Below, in pieces: positions 1-10,884 of a stretch of 64,000 nt of DNA. The stretch is from Paguma larvata (lineage: Eukaryota > Chordata > Mammalia > Carnivora > Viverridae). Below the pieces are notes generated by a model. The model was given only the letters and a program-made list of their open reading frames with translations, made no database searches and was not told the DNA's origin. The position numbers were made by a program, and so were the translations under genes. Where the stretch lies: NCBI GenBank assembly GCA_030068075.1, contig CM057833.1:45775587-45839586 (forward strand), given 5' to 3'. Position 1 is the first letter of the stretch, and every line of letters starts with the position of its first letter.

Positions 1-144
1 CAGCATTTTCACACAGAATGAGAGAAAATAATAGTGACTGCCTGCTGGAAGGAAGAGATGAAATATCACATGAAAATTTATATCACAGGAATTAAGTGGG
101 CACATGGTTAGACAACAATCTTCAGATGACAAGGACCAAACTTG
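1..144. other. Unassigned non-coding sequence
   Basis: Nothing recognisable: no long reading frame, no young repeat and no RNA-like structure stands out. Confidence 0.4.
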
Positions 145-300
145 GAGTCAGACTGCAAATCAAACTTGAGTCTGCCACCTCTTAATTGACTTTGGGCAAC
201 TTGCCCAACTTGTCTGTGCCTCAGTTTCATTGTTTCATCATATGACTCACTGAGTCGTTTTGAAGAGTAAATATGTGATAGAAAGGCACTTTAAACAATA
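145..300 (+). repeat. MIR fragment
   Basis: It carries the MIR core order: an 'acttgagtctgccacctc' stretch, then 'ctttgggcaacttgcc', then 'tgcctcagtttcat', with a 3' part ending in 'gaaaggcacttt'. This is an ancient tRNA-derived SINE, heavily diverged. Confidence 0.65.
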
Positions 301-379
301 ATTTTTTAAAATAATAAATAAAAAATAATAAAGTTTAATTAAACAACTTTTAAAAAAGAAAAAAGAAAATCACTTTATA

Positions 380-584
380 GGAGCACCTAGGTGGCTCAGT
401 TAGTTAAGCGTCTGACTTTGGCTCAGGTCACAATCTCACAGTTTGTGAGTTCGAGTCTCACATCAGCTCAGAGACTGGAGCCTGCTTCAGATTGTGTGTC
501 CCCCTCTCTCTGCCCCTCCCCTACTCATGCCCTGTCTCCCTCTGTCTCTGAAAAATGAATAAATGTTAAAAAAAAAAAAAAAAG
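380..584 (+). mobile_element. Carnivore tRNA-Lys SINE (SINEC, felid type)
   Basis: The head (ggagcacctaggtggctcag) contains the A-box and 'gtgagttcgagtctcac' holds the B-box of the internal RNA polymerase III promoter. A CT-rich body and an A-rich tail follow. The target duplication is visible: 362-379 (aaagaaaatcactttata) and 585-602 match at 16 of 18 positions. The element is non-autonomous and would have been moved by L1 machinery. Confidence 0.93.
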
Positions 585-602
585 AAAGAAAGGCACTTTA
601 TA

Positions 603-951
603 AAAAATAGGGGATGATGATAATCACTAGGAGTAGAGTACACATATGAAGCCAGTCCCAGCTGCCATGACCATGGTGAAGGATTGGAAGTTGCCACATC
701 CAGACCAAAGAATTTCTGAGCCAGCTCAGCTGATAAGGATAATCCTCTGAGGTTAAATCAGGTGTCCTGGAGCATAGTAATTGCATCACAAGGGGGAGGA
801 GAACCACAGTAAACGCACAATGCCAGGGGCCTTACGTGCAGGAAATTATTTAACTCCTATTTGCTCACAGATCCAGTCCACCCTCTATAACAAGGAGGCT
901 AACCCCTGCCAACTGCACATCCAAGGCTACCTTCCCAAAAGGCAAGGTCTA
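603..951. other. Unassigned non-coding sequence
   Basis: Single-copy-looking sequence with no supported gene. Its last 15 bases (937-951) are the left target duplication of the next SINE. Confidence 0.4.
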
Positions 952-1067
952 CGGAGTGCCTGGATAGCTCAGTCAGTTAAGCATGTGACCCTTGATCACT
1001 CAACTCAGGTCTTGATCTCAGATCCTGAGGGAAGTTGGAGCCTACCGGGGGGAAAAAAAAAAAAAAA
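952..1067 (+). mobile_element. Short carnivore SINE, internally shortened
   Basis: The tRNA-like head (ggagtgcctggatagctcag) is followed by only a short body and a roughly 20-base A tail (1053-1071), so most of the CT-rich part is missing. The flanks are a perfect 15-base duplication, aaaaggcaaggtcta, at 937-951 and 1068-1082, so this is a complete insertion of a short variant rather than a later deletion at its ends. Confidence 0.88.
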
Positions 1068-1082
1068 AAAAGGCAAGGTCTA

Positions 1083-1529
1083 GCCAATTGGAGGCAATGG
1101 AGGGAGATCAGAGGGAGGGAGGAAAAGAGAAATCAGAGCACTTCTCACCTCCCAGCCCTTTGCTCTGGGCAGAGTATCCAACAGTAGCTGCCATTTCCAC
1201 CAGGCTTCAGCTCCCAATAGTCGGCCCCTTGAACCACAACCCAAACTCCTGCAGGCAGCTGCCCCAGTCACTCCAAGGTCCTGACTGACCAGCCTTAGAA
1301 TGGACATCCCACAAGGTCCCAGTTCCCAGTGGGCTACAACTCCAGGGCTCTGGTTATACTGCCTTTGGTCTAGTGATTTCCTACCCTTTCGAAACTGGGA
1401 TTGCCTCACCTTCTCCAGGTTGTTGTATTAGTCCTTCTAGTCCCTTTGTAATCAGTTCATATTACGTTCCACTTACTGAACCACCCAATAAGAGTTCTGT
1501 TGTCTACAAAACTCTGACGAGCACACCCC
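1083..1529. other. Unassigned single-copy sequence
   Basis: Moderately GC-rich. Overlapping reading frames of 66 and 109 codons exist on the two strands, but neither has recognisable protein features. I see no gene. Confidence 0.4.
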
Positions 1530-1695
1530 TAACAACTCTGTGAGCTTATTATATTTTCCTATTTCCCTTTGAATGAACTGAGTCTCAGAGAAGTTAAATA
1601 ATGTACTCAAGATTATAAAACTGAGTGGTTTAACTGAATCCAAACTCAGTCTATAGATTCCCAATGATGTCTGTGTTCTTTCCACCAAACCACAA
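1530..1695 (-). repeat. MIR fragment
   Basis: Reads as the reverse complement of the MIR core: 'tgaactgagtctcagagaagttaaataatg', then 'ccaaactcagtctatag', then 'tctttccaccaaaccac'. Confidence 0.6.
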
Positions 1696-1849
1696 GATTA
1701 GTTAAATTACATGAGGCTAGAAATCTCCAAATGCTGGTGAAATCCATGTCTATGGTTATTTGAAAAATGTGTGGGTGCTCTATTGTTTGAGGTTTAAATT
1801 TGCTTTTTTTTAAAAAAAAAAGGAATATAGTTAAAGAAAATTAAAGATT

Positions 1850-1985
1850 ATGTAGGCTCTTGCTTGGGTTTGCCCCTAACTTAGCTATGGGATCTCGGGT
1901 AACACCTTGTCTTCTTGGGGCCCCAATTGCCCGACTTTTAAAATGAGGTCTTTGGACTCAACAGTCCAACATTTGATTCTGTCAT
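1850..1985 (+). repeat. MIR fragment
   Basis: Diverged MIR core in the forward direction: 'cccctaacttagctatgggat', then 'aattgcccgacttttaaaatg'. Confidence 0.45.
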
Positions 1986-3717
1986 CCTACTGGTGTAATT
2001 TTATAGTGATTTTTGCTTCACCCTACAATGAGACTTTACACATATTGGAATGCTTTTTTGGCACATGAAAGCCTAAATTAAATAAATGAAGTATTTGGCA
2101 TGCCACTCCTGAAAGGTTTTCTGACCCAGAATTATAATGAACAAGGGAAGACTTGGCAGAATACTTGAGAAATTCAGATTTAGACTATCAAGATGTCATT
2201 AGAGAGACTAGAGTACAGGGTAGCTGTAGTTCATCTGGGGAAGTTTCACGGAAAAGGTGAGTTCAGAACAGGGTTCTGAGTGAGAGGAGTATCTGGCTCC
2301 CAGCCCATAGCCTTCCTCACTTCAAAGGGAGCAACTATATGCTACTTGCAGTCCTAGCCCCATGTAAGTCCTTGGAAACTTACATGGACTCTACTGAGGA
2401 GAAATTTGCGAGCCCAGGAGCTTAATGGCACATGATATTAGGATGCTGATCATGACTGGACCTTTGTCTTCGTTTGAGTATGTGAGCTCCTTAGTTGCTC
2501 TTTAGCCTAAGTCCCTGCTCTTCCCTTAGTACCCGGTCTGGTTTCTTTAGTGCCTAAATTACTTTTCTGGTGCCTGTACCCAAATCATATTCCCACGTCC
2601 TAAAATGCAGGCCAATGGGTCTAAGCCAGCGCCCACTGGGGAAAGTGTTGTCAGAAGCAATTGTTGGTAGTAGCTATCCAAGTCCTATTCAAAGCGAAAT
2701 TTTCTAGTTCAACATCTGGACATGACTGCTTCAAAGGAATAGATATCTTTTTAAAGAAATAGACTAATAACTTAGGCTTAAGCAGGGTTATTACAGAAGC
2801 CCATATGTAATCATGGCCTTTACTTTCATAGAGTCAATACAAAATACAGCCCAGAAATTTCAAGGGAGGTTTATAGGCTAAAATGCTCTTGGCCCCTCAC
2901 TTTCATCTGCAACATCTCTGAGGACAGGGTCCACACTAGATAATAAGAACCCCACTAGACGCAAGCGAATTTTAGATTGACCAGAATACTTGTAACATGG
3001 AGCACTGTCCAAGGCAGGAAGGTCAATTTGGATCTTCTTGGGAAGGGGTGGGAGTTTTGAGTCCCCTAAAGGGACTACTTGAGTCTTACTGGATGAACTC
3101 TCTTCTAAAAAGCATGAGTCTACGTAACCACTGGGCTGCTCCTGCAGGTGGGAAAAATGCATGAGGAAGCCAATAGGGTAGGCATTCAAGTTAAGGGCCA
3201 GAAGGGAACTGCTGAATTGCTCTGGACAACTGAGGAGCTACTGACTAGTCCTTTTGCTGGCTCTCCTCCACTCTTCCATTTTGCAGCACCAGCCTTTCCT
3301 TTAAACCCATCCATGTGAGGGGATGCCACATTGTTGGCCTGCCCAGGGTACCCACTTTTCCTAGACATTTCTATCTGGCCTAGCTTGCAGGGTTCTTGTA
3401 ATAGCACTTCAGTTGACATACACAGGAAGCATTGATTTCCTCTCCAGAAACCCCTACTTTTCCTCTTCTGTCCAGATATCCCCACTGCCTCCTCTAAATT
3501 TACCTGTGCTGGGACCACAATGTGGGAAATGGCAATCCGAATGTATATGCTGATGTCCCCTCAGAGTGCTGTGCCTGAAATTAAGTCTGCAATCCAATCT
3601 TCCTATTAGCAATATCAAGGAATGTTTATTGAAGATTGAAAAATGCCAGTGAAGAAACAGACTTAGTCACCACCTGATGTGCTAAGACTTGGAGTAAACA
3701 GGCCTCAGGTATATCTC
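1986..3717. other. Long stretch without recognised repeats or genes
   Basis: About 1.7 kb in which I recognise no interspersed repeat and no coding exon. Two reverse-strand frames of 103 and 110 codons (2878-3189 and 3186-3518) lie end to end. They show no domain, signal peptide or compositional bias that would support translation. Confidence 0.4.
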
Positions 3718-3838
3718 TAACACTTGTAGAGAAACAAACTGCCTCTTAGGGATGAATAAACTTAGACTCAAGAGTTTAAGATTTGATCAAGGGCAATAGC
3801 GATTGGATGCCAGTTCTAATTCTCCACACTCTGCTCTT
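3718..3838 (-). repeat. Probable MIR fragment
   Basis: Weak reverse-complement MIR pattern: 'aaacttagactcaagagtttaag', then 'ccagttctaattctccacactctgctcttcc'. Confidence 0.4.
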
Positions 3839-4635
3839 CCACCCTCATCCTAGCAGAGTAATAGGAGAGTATCAGGAAAAATTAGTCTAGCCAAGTCCAA
3901 CACATCGCACAACTCTGGGGGGCAATGTTACATTGTAGTCTCCATAAGCACCACTGCCTGGAGTTATGCAATGCTGCAAAACTGGATCTGTACCAGGAAC
4001 CCTGAAGCATCCTTTCCCAGAGGCTTCTTTCTTTATTCATGCCCATTTCATGAACTCCATGTTTTGAAATATTTAATGCATCAAATAAACTTCATTTTTA
4101 AGGTTCAAATAAATGATATTCCCATTGTTTTAATTATTTAAATACAATAAAACACTTCTTGAGGTTTTGATCGCCAGGAGATAGACAAGGTGGCCATTTT
4201 GAGTGGATTTCATTCCAGCCAACCCCACAGATTTGATATTTGAATTAGCATGTGAAACCTTAAAACAGGCAAACACTTCATTTCCATTAGGCCTTATGAT
4301 ATAGTCAAATAAGTAGAGATCTCTGCTGCTACCTAGACATGTAGTGCCTTCTCTGACTACAGATGATTCTGTTTTAGGGACTCCAGACTTCACTGTATCT
4401 AAATAGCAAGACCAGCCAATTGTTTATTGGGTCTGAAATCAGGGGAGGGGGAAGAAAAGAAAAACAGAAGGCAAAACCTTTGTAGAAAATACTACAAAAC
4501 ACATCCATCAAATGATTTGCCATATTTGAATTATGTTTGTTAACATGGCAGAATAGAATGGCCAGTAAGAAAACACCAACGATTGTACTTTCTTGTTAGT
4601 CAAAAAGAAGAAGTAAACGGAATTGTAATTGCAAT
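3839..4635. other. Unassigned non-coding sequence
   Basis: AT-rich with no supported gene. A reverse-strand 87-codon frame at 4130-4393 has no recognisable features. Confidence 0.35.
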
Positions 4636-4855
4636 GCATTTTATCTACTATGTGCCAGGAACTGTAAAAGGATAATCACCTCAAGTATTTCCCTCATTTA
4701 GTGAAAAGGAGACTGAATTTCATTTTGCTAAATAAGTTGCCACCTATCTAGTAAGTGATTAAAAAAAAAAAAAACAGGATCTGAATTCAAGATTTTCTGG
4801 CTTGAAATCTTTTTGTCTTTTTCCTTCATTATGCTATTTCATCTCCTTAGGAGAA
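4636..4855 (-). repeat. MIR fragment with internal A run
   Basis: The opening 'ctatgtgccaggaactgt', the middle 'tttagtgaaaaggagactgaa' and the end 'ggatctgaattcaagattttctgg' match a reverse-complement MIR. A 14-base A run (4761-4774) lies within it. Confidence 0.6.
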
Positions 4856-4904
4856 AAACAATTCAACAGACAATTACCAAGCTCTTCCTTTGTGTCAGGC
4901 ATTC

Positions 4905-5010
4905 ATTTTTACTCACTCAGTAAATATTTATTGAGCCTCTAGTATGTGACACACACTGTTATCTAGTATCCATGGTCTAATGGGAGAGACAAGAGCAAGC
5001 AGCTCATGAG
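4905..5010 (-). repeat. L2 3'-end fragment
   Basis: 'actcagtaaatatttattgagcctctagtatgtg' followed by 'catggtctaatgggagagacaagagc' is the reverse complement of the L2 3' terminus. Confidence 0.65.
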
Positions 5011-5189
5011 GAGACTGACAGAATTGCAGCGGGGACGCACTAACGGACAGGTGCAGACAGGAAAGCTTTCTTTTTTTTTTTCTTTTCTCAATCTGGCTAT
5101 CTCAGTACTTCCAGGTATATAAGAAAAGACGGTCAAGGCATCAGATCTATTCAAGTTCAGCCAAAGTATAACACTTGAGACACAACGCA

Positions 5190-5475
5190 GGCAAAGGTCC
5201 TTCTCCTTGTAACGTATGATAAAACATGGAGCATGTAAACTCGCCCCATCAAGGGAATGAGTGTAATTGGTGCACTTTCCCTCGTAGCATTTAAGGTGTT
5301 ATCTCTATAAATACAGTGCATTTTGCTTTAATAAAAAATGAATTTTCCAGAACAGTGACAGTATTGACCTTACATATTATCCAAATAGAAATTGTAATGA
5401 AACAAGTCGAACAGTGAGTAGTTATAATAGATATGCAAATATTGGTCTTTTCTTAAAGGTCTTTCGGCCTACTCA
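5190..5475. other. AT-rich single-copy block, possible conserved non-coding element
   Basis: No repeat is recognised here. The block carries scattered motifs of regulatory type, including 'gtgtaattggtgc', 'tatgcaaatat' (octamer-like, 5431-5441) and a 'ctataaataca' TATA-like run. A regulatory role is only inference. Confidence 0.25.
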
Positions 5476-5639
5476 CACGTGTCTTTTATGTGTCTGAGGG
5501 TGAATTCAGTCTGCATTTATAATCTAGGAGGACATAGAGGAGGAGGAAGAAAGAGGGAGGAGGGAATGTTTGTCAAACAGTCTTGGAGGGTAGAGTCCAG
5601 GAAGACTGTGCTGGAGTCTACAGCTTCAAAAACACATTT

Positions 5640-5840
5640 TGGGATATCTGCTGTGTGCTCAGTGCATTCCTAGGTGCTATCTCATTTGATCCACATAACC
5701 ACCTATGACACAAATATGATTGTTGCTATTTTATGGGTGAGAAACCCAAAGCTAAGAAAAATGTGTAACCTGCCAAAATTCATACAACTAGCACATAGCA
5801 TCGCTGAAATCTGAACCCTAATTTTTCCACCATAAATTAC
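5640..5840 (-). repeat. MIR fragment
   Basis: Near full-length reverse-complement MIR: 'ctatctcatttgatccacataacc', 'attttatgggtgagaaacccaaag', 'aaaattcatacaactag', 'ctgaaatctgaaccctaa'. Confidence 0.7.
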
Positions 5841-5904
5841 TTGATTTTCTGCTAAAACTCACCTGGTCTAGTTACAACAACCAAGCTGAATCTGTAAATT
5901 CACT

Positions 5905-6010
5905 TCCTGACTAACTCAGTAGATAGTTTTTGAAAGTATCCTCTGTGCCAGGTCCTGTCCTAGGTGTATAAAAGTACAAAATAACCGAGAAGTGGTCTCT
6001 GATCTAAAGT
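5905..6010 (-). repeat. L2 3'-end fragment
   Basis: 'ctctgtgccaggtcctgtcctagg' followed by 'agtggtctctgatctaaag' fits an antisense L2 terminus. Confidence 0.5.
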
Positions 6011-6269
6011 ATTCACGGGTTGCTGCGGAGATGTCTTACAGACTCCAAAGAGACTTAAAACTGAAACCGAGGGAAGCAAATGCAAAGATCAGCCCTCCTT
6101 TCTACCAGGAGCCTTTTGCAAAACTCACCAGCCAGTCCCCATCTGGAAAGTGGAACTGTTCTGTCTCAGAATTTTTACACAATGGTAAATGTGAATGAGA
6201 AGGCTCTATGTTCAATCCTGGATTATCTCTAGAAGGAGTGTACACTTTGTGACCTGTCCGTAGAAATTT

Positions 6270-6482
6270 TTTTAAGTTTATTTATTTTGAGAGAGAGAGA
6301 GAAAGAGAGAGAGTGAGCAGGTAAGGGGCAGAGAGAGAGAGGAAGAGAGAATCCCAAGCAGGCTCTGCACTGTCAGTGTAGAGCCCAATGTGGGGCTTGG
6401 TCTCATGAACCATGAGATCATGACTTGAGCCAAAATCAAGAGCAGAAGCTTAACCGACCGAGCTACCCAGTTGCCCCAGTTA
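6270..6482 (-). mobile_element. Carnivore tRNA-Lys SINE
   Basis: Inverted SINEC: a T-rich tail at the left, 'tttatttattttgagag', a GA-rich body, then 'gagatcatgacttgagcc' and the head complement 'agctacccagttgcccc'. Short flanking duplication gtagaaattt / gtggaaattt (6260-6269 and 6483-6492). Confidence 0.9.
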
Positions 6483-6492
6483 GTGGAAATTT

Positions 6493-7014
6493 GTAGCTGG
6501 TTTATTGACCAGATTGAAGTTAATAGGATACAACCATGGAAGAGTTTATGTTTCTCCCACCACTATTTTTTCTCAAGCTCTGGTGAGTCTATCCCTTAAT
6601 AACATCTCTGACAGACCTCTGAGCTTTCTGGTTACTCTCATGAATTAAAATGCCCAGTTATCTCATCCCAGCTGATGCTTACTTATTCCTCTCATTCTTG
6701 CCCTAAGCAGGATTGTATGAGGGACTTGTGGGTGAGGAGAAGGCTGGTATGCTCCTTGGACACTTCCCTTCCTCTCAATCCCTTCCTCCTCTGGAATGGT
6801 GGGGTGCAGGGAGAAATGTTGTAGTGTAGCATCTTGGACCAAAGTCCTCCAAGTAGTGTCTACCCTCGTTCATTTAGAACTTGATTTAGAACTTGAACTC
6901 AGGTTTGAGTTCTAGTTGCCAATCCTAGACAACCTGGAAAAATTCTACTCAATAATCTATATGTAAAATAGTAGTATTGTCCTATAAAGTGCCTAAAATC
7001 AGCAGGTGAGTTGC
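6493..7014. other. Unassigned non-coding sequence
   Basis: No gene. The part near 6890-7000 is weakly MIR-like ('aactcaggtttgagttctagttgcc') but too diverged to call. Confidence 0.35.
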
Positions 7015-7520
7015 CTGCTTGTGTACCACAACACTATGGATGATGTAAGATACGCAAGGTCTGCTCAAAAGGAGCTTACTTACGTTCTAAGGGAGAAAGA
7101 CAAAAACATATGCATGCATACACAACCAACAAAACAAAAATCAGTGTCAAATACTATGTAGATTATTGATCATAGAAAGTAACTGTAATAAATTTAGGTT
7201 ACATTATCAGGAAAGACTGTTCTTCTAGGTGACATCTGGGCTGTGGTTTGAGAAATAAGGTAAGAGCCTGTAAGTTAAGATTGAGAAAGAGCACTCAAGA
7301 CAGTGAAAATAGCTTTCATGAAGAATCCCTGAAATGAAAGCTTGTGTTGGTAGGGCAGAGTAAAAAGGGGAGAGGGGGGCAAGTGATACAAGTTTGGGTT
7401 AGGAAGGTAGGTAGGCCATAGATATCATGGGGTTTTTCCCACTAAATTAAATATTTTCTTTTATTATATTCTAAATGAAATGGGAAGCATTGGAAGATTT
7501 TAAGCAAGGAAGTGGAAAGA
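7015..7520 (-). repeat. Probable L2 fragment(s)
   Basis: Antisense L2 pattern: 'aaaaggagcttacttacgttctaaggg', then after a short AC-rich stretch 'aggtgacatctgggctgtggtttgag' and 'atgggaagcattggaagattttaag', which is the usual order in reversed L2 3' ends. Confidence 0.5.
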
Positions 7521-7543
7521 TGCTTGTTTTAAAAAGATTTCTC

Positions 7544-7765
7544 GGGGCACCTCGGTGGCTCAGTCGGTTAAGTGGCCGACTTCAGCTCAGGTCATGATCT
7601 CACAGTCTGTGAGTTCGAGCCCCGTGTCGGGCTCTGTGCTGATGGCTCAGAGCCTGGAGCCTGCTTCAGATTCTGTATCTCTCTCTCTCTGCCCTTCCCT
7701 TGCTCACACTCTGTCTCTATGTCTCTCAAAAATAAAACAAAAAAGCTAAATAAAAAAAAAAAAAA
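7544..7765 (+). mobile_element. Carnivore tRNA-Lys SINE, first of a tandem pair
   Basis: Clean copy of the felid-type SINE: head ggggcacctcggtggctcag, B-box region gtgagttcgagccccg, CT-rich body, AATAAA-like tail and a long A run. It is flanked by aaaaagatttctc at 7531-7543 and again at 7766-7778, and a second SINE begins three bases later. Confidence 0.95.
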
Positions 7766-7780
7766 AAAAAGATTTCTCCA

Positions 7781-7999
7781 GGGGCACCTGGCTGGTATGG
7801 TTGGTTGAGCACCTGACTTTGTCTCAGATCATGATCTTAATGGGTTCATGAGTCAGTGAGTTCGTGAGTTCAAGCCCCACATCAGGCTCTCTCCTGTCAG
7901 TGTGGATCGTGTTTCGGATCCTGTGTTCCCTTCTCTCTCTCTGCACCTCCCCCTACTTGAGCACATGCTTTCTCTCTCTTAAAAATAAACAAACATTAA
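7781..7999 (+). mobile_element. Carnivore tRNA-Lys SINE, second of a tandem pair
   Basis: Head ggggcacctggctggtatgg, B-box region gtgagttcaagccccac, CT-rich body and tail aaaaataaacaaacattaaa. The flanking copy of the target is at 7766-7778 and a third copy (aaaaagatttcttc) is at about 8000-8013. This copy is more diverged than its neighbour, so it is probably the older insertion. Confidence 0.93.
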
Positions 8000-8013
8000 A
8001 AAAAGATTTCTTC

Positions 8014-8474
8014 AGCTTGTTGGCAAATTGATTACAGTGGAGTAAAGTGGAAGGGAAGAGTAATTCAAACCAAAAATGATGAGTGTCTTGAACTAGGTAT
8101 ATAGCGGTGAGAATAGAGAAAAGTGGGTGCATTGAGTACATGTTTACAAGAATAATGCACAGGCCTAGCAGGCACACTTAATGTTGGGGGTGAGTAAAAG
8201 AAATAAAGAAATAATAACAGGTATATTTTTGGGTGGTAGTGCCATGTCTGCAGAAGACAAAAAACAGAGAAGTAATTTAGAGGTTCAAGAGTTGTCTTTT
8301 AGTCCTACAAAGTTTGAGATGACTTACATACTTGTCTTTCAAGTAACAAAGTCCAGCGGGCAATGTGAATCTAGATACATGAATCTAAAGTTCCCAATAA
8401 TGTCAGGATAAAAGAAGCATACTTAGGATTCATTGGCAAATGCATATGACTAGGTAAGACTAGGTGTGTTGAAG
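8014..8474. other. Unassigned non-coding sequence
   Basis: No recognisable gene or repeat. Confidence 0.35.
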
Positions 8475-8612
8475 GGTATTCCAATCTTGTTAAAATACGG
8501 ATTCTGATTTAATAGGTCTGGGGTAGGGCCTGAATGTGTACATATCTAATAAGCCCCTAGGGATTCAGGTGCTGCTGATCTGGAGACCTCATTTTGAGTA
8601 ACAGGAGTCTAG
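8475..8612 (-). mobile_element. MER5A-like DNA transposon fossil
   Basis: 'ttgttaaaatacggattctgat', 'taataggtctggggtagggcctgaatgtg' and 'attcaggtgctgctgatctggagacc' match the reverse complement of the MER5A non-autonomous hAT-Charlie element. Confidence 0.8.
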
Positions 8613-9638
8613 AAAGAATAGGTATATTAGGTAGGTGGCGCAGGACTGGGACCTTTGAAACCCAACATAGACAGCAGGTAAGGAAGGAGCCAGGAAACGA
8701 GATGTCCCCTCCTCCCTTCCCTCAATTCTTTCCAGTCTTTCTCCTTTCCTTCTACCCATAAACTTTTATGAGACCAATTAGGTGTCAGGGAGTGTGTTGA
8801 ACAGTTTCTTATGTTCCTCTATTGACTGAAAGTTGCCAAATCTTAATTCAGTCTTTTATTCTGCAGGTAAATTTCCCACTCCCTGCTGCTAAGATCTTTC
8901 AGTTAAACTCAAAGGCTCTGTTTACCTGTTTCCAGAAATATCCAGATTAGAAATTTAAGAATATAAACACCTGTTTGAAAGGATCCCCTCAGGAGCTTTA
9001 ACTACCTCTGTGCAGATGAGGCAGGGGGAGCAAGAAAATGTGGGAATAGGAAGCTTTGGCTAAGCTCGACTCTGGGAATGAGAACAGCTGAAAATTTAGA
9101 AGTTCAGCCATCAGCCAAATGCAGCCAAGTATGGAGTACCTCCTTCTAATTTCAGGAAAAAGGAGAAAGAATTTTTCCTTCAAAGCCAGGCCTATGCTCC
9201 ATCAGAACCAATACTGATTGTGTTTGACAAGGGGAAAAAAAAAGAAATACAACAAAGAAAAAAAGCAAGACCAACATCTAGTTAAGAGAAAACAACTTAG
9301 ATTGAACATAACTCATCCAAAAGCAAAACAAATCAATTAAACCGATGATGTCTCTGAAGCAACCCAGTCCCCCTCTAGCCCAGCTTCTAAATTGCATCTT
9401 GCTTACTTCCTAACTCAAAGACAGAAAGGAAACAGAAGGTGAGGACACAGCCTGGATTTATGCATGAAGAAAACAGTGATAAAAGACAAGGCTTTGAAAA
9501 GCAATCAGAGCTGCCAGCCTCCCAACTGAGAACTGTTTAAAATAGCACCATCAAAGAAGAGCCGCATATATAGGAGTCAAATCCTAAGATCCCTTTTGGA
9601 CATGGTTTCTAGAATTCCAGAATAATATGGGCCTGTCT
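8613..9638. other. Unassigned non-coding sequence
   Basis: About 1 kb with no repeat I can name and no coding signal. An A-rich stretch lies at 9234-9330. Confidence 0.35.
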
Positions 9639-9812
9639 TCTTGACTTTCTTTTTCTATCTCTATCTCTGTTTCTCTCTCCTGTCTCTTTTGTCCTTGGCT
9701 TTCTCTTTCTCCTTTTGTCCCATTCTCCCTCCCTCTTTCTCTATCTCTTTCTCTTTCCCTCTTTCTCTGTCACTCACGCGCACACACACACACACACAGA
9801 CACACACACACA
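9639..9812. repeat. Pyrimidine-rich tract followed by (CA)n microsatellite
   Basis: 9639-9775 is nearly all C and T on the + strand (ctttctctatctctttctct type). It passes directly into a CA dinucleotide run at 9779-9812. The 61-codon frame through it is a low-complexity artefact. Confidence 0.9.
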
Positions 9813-9994
9813 ATACTGAAATCTAGGAAGGCTCTGAAGAAAGGAAAGTGAACTTGACGTCTATGACTTAGCAAAATGCTGTGTGAAGTAAGGAGGAGAT
9901 GGGTCATTTCATTATTCTATGACTCTATTCCCTCTACTTTTAATAACATGAATGTCTTGCCCATGTTTAAGACTTTCTAGAGTGAAAAGCAACT

Positions 9995-10200
9995 TGACGC
10001 ATATGATCCTATGTAAGCTTTCATAGCGCACCTGGGAAGGAAGTCAGAAATACTACCTCTCCTATTTTCATACATGAAGAAACTAAGAGACTCAGAACTG
10101 TAATGAGATTTGTTCAAAATTATTTTGCAAGTCAATGAAAAAGGACGTAAGCCAAGAGCTTTGACTCTCAAGTTCAGGGTTCTTTCCACTATACCATACT
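9995..10200 (-). repeat. MIR fragment
   Basis: Reverse-complement MIR: 'cctattttcatacatgaagaaactaagagactcag', 'tttgttcaaaattattttgcaag', then 'ttcagggttctttccactatacc'. Confidence 0.6.
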
Positions 10201-10597
10201 AATTTTAAACTTTCAGTTGGAGATGTGGAGAAAGACAGTTTTGTCCTCAAGATACAGTCAAGGTGTGCACCCACTTCCCTGATGTGTGCTGACTTCTCAG
10301 TCGGGGGACATTCACTCATTCTAGAACATGAAGGGCAATAAGTCAAGTCAATAAATCCATTGTTAAGTGTTGATATGTCATAGTTGTGCTAGCTGCCACA
10401 AGAGATACAAAGGAACTTAAAATAAGTACTAGAATGCTTTGGTAGTCAACATGTGTTGGTGCCCAGAGGTATGAGAGAGGAATTGTGTTATAAAGGAAGA
10501 GGGGGAGAGTAATGATAATAATAATCATGGCAATATTACATTTACTAATTCAACTATAACACTTCTTATGTTCATGGACCAAAGCTGCCACTGAAAA
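10201..10597. other. Unassigned non-coding sequence
   Basis: No recognisable gene or repeat. It leads into a trinucleotide tract. Confidence 0.3.
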
Positions 10598-10628
10598 GAT
10601 GATGATAACGATGTGATGATGATGATGG

Positions 10629-10672
<44 letters not shown>

Positions 10673-10690
10673 GTGATGATGACAATAGTG
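10598..10690. repeat. (GAT)n trinucleotide microsatellite
   Basis: A GAT/ATG tract of about 93 bases with a few interruptions (gataacgatgt, ggt). The longest pure stretch is roughly 45 bases. It is followed closely by a MIR element. Confidence 0.95.
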
Positions 10691-10731
10691 ATGCCGGCAG
10701 TGATGATAATGGAAATGACTGTTAATCATGG

Positions 10732-10855
10732 TACTGGAAGAGCAAAGATTTTCGAGTCAAACTAACCTAGGCTGAGAGATTTTGGCAAGGAGACTCATCC
10801 ATCCTTGAGCTTCATTTACACCTCTCTCAAATGGAGGTGATATTAACCACTTTGC
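10732..10855 (+). repeat. MIR fragment
   Basis: Forward MIR: 'ctggaagagcaaagattttcgagtcaaact', 'ctaggctgagagattttggcaagg', 'cttgagcttcatttacacctctctcaaatgg'. Confidence 0.6.
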
Positions 10856-10884
10856 TTCCCTTTACATCATGTCAAGCAAGTTGA

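Noticed and set aside
7555..7808. Frames over the SINE heads, and tRNA-like heads of all the SINEs
   Set aside because: They contain A- and B-box promoter remnants of tRNA-Lys origin but are SINE copies with bodies and A tails, not tRNA genes or proteins.
9641..9826. 61-codon hydrophobic frame resembling a membrane peptide
   Set aside because: Produced by a CT-rich tract and a CA microsatellite.
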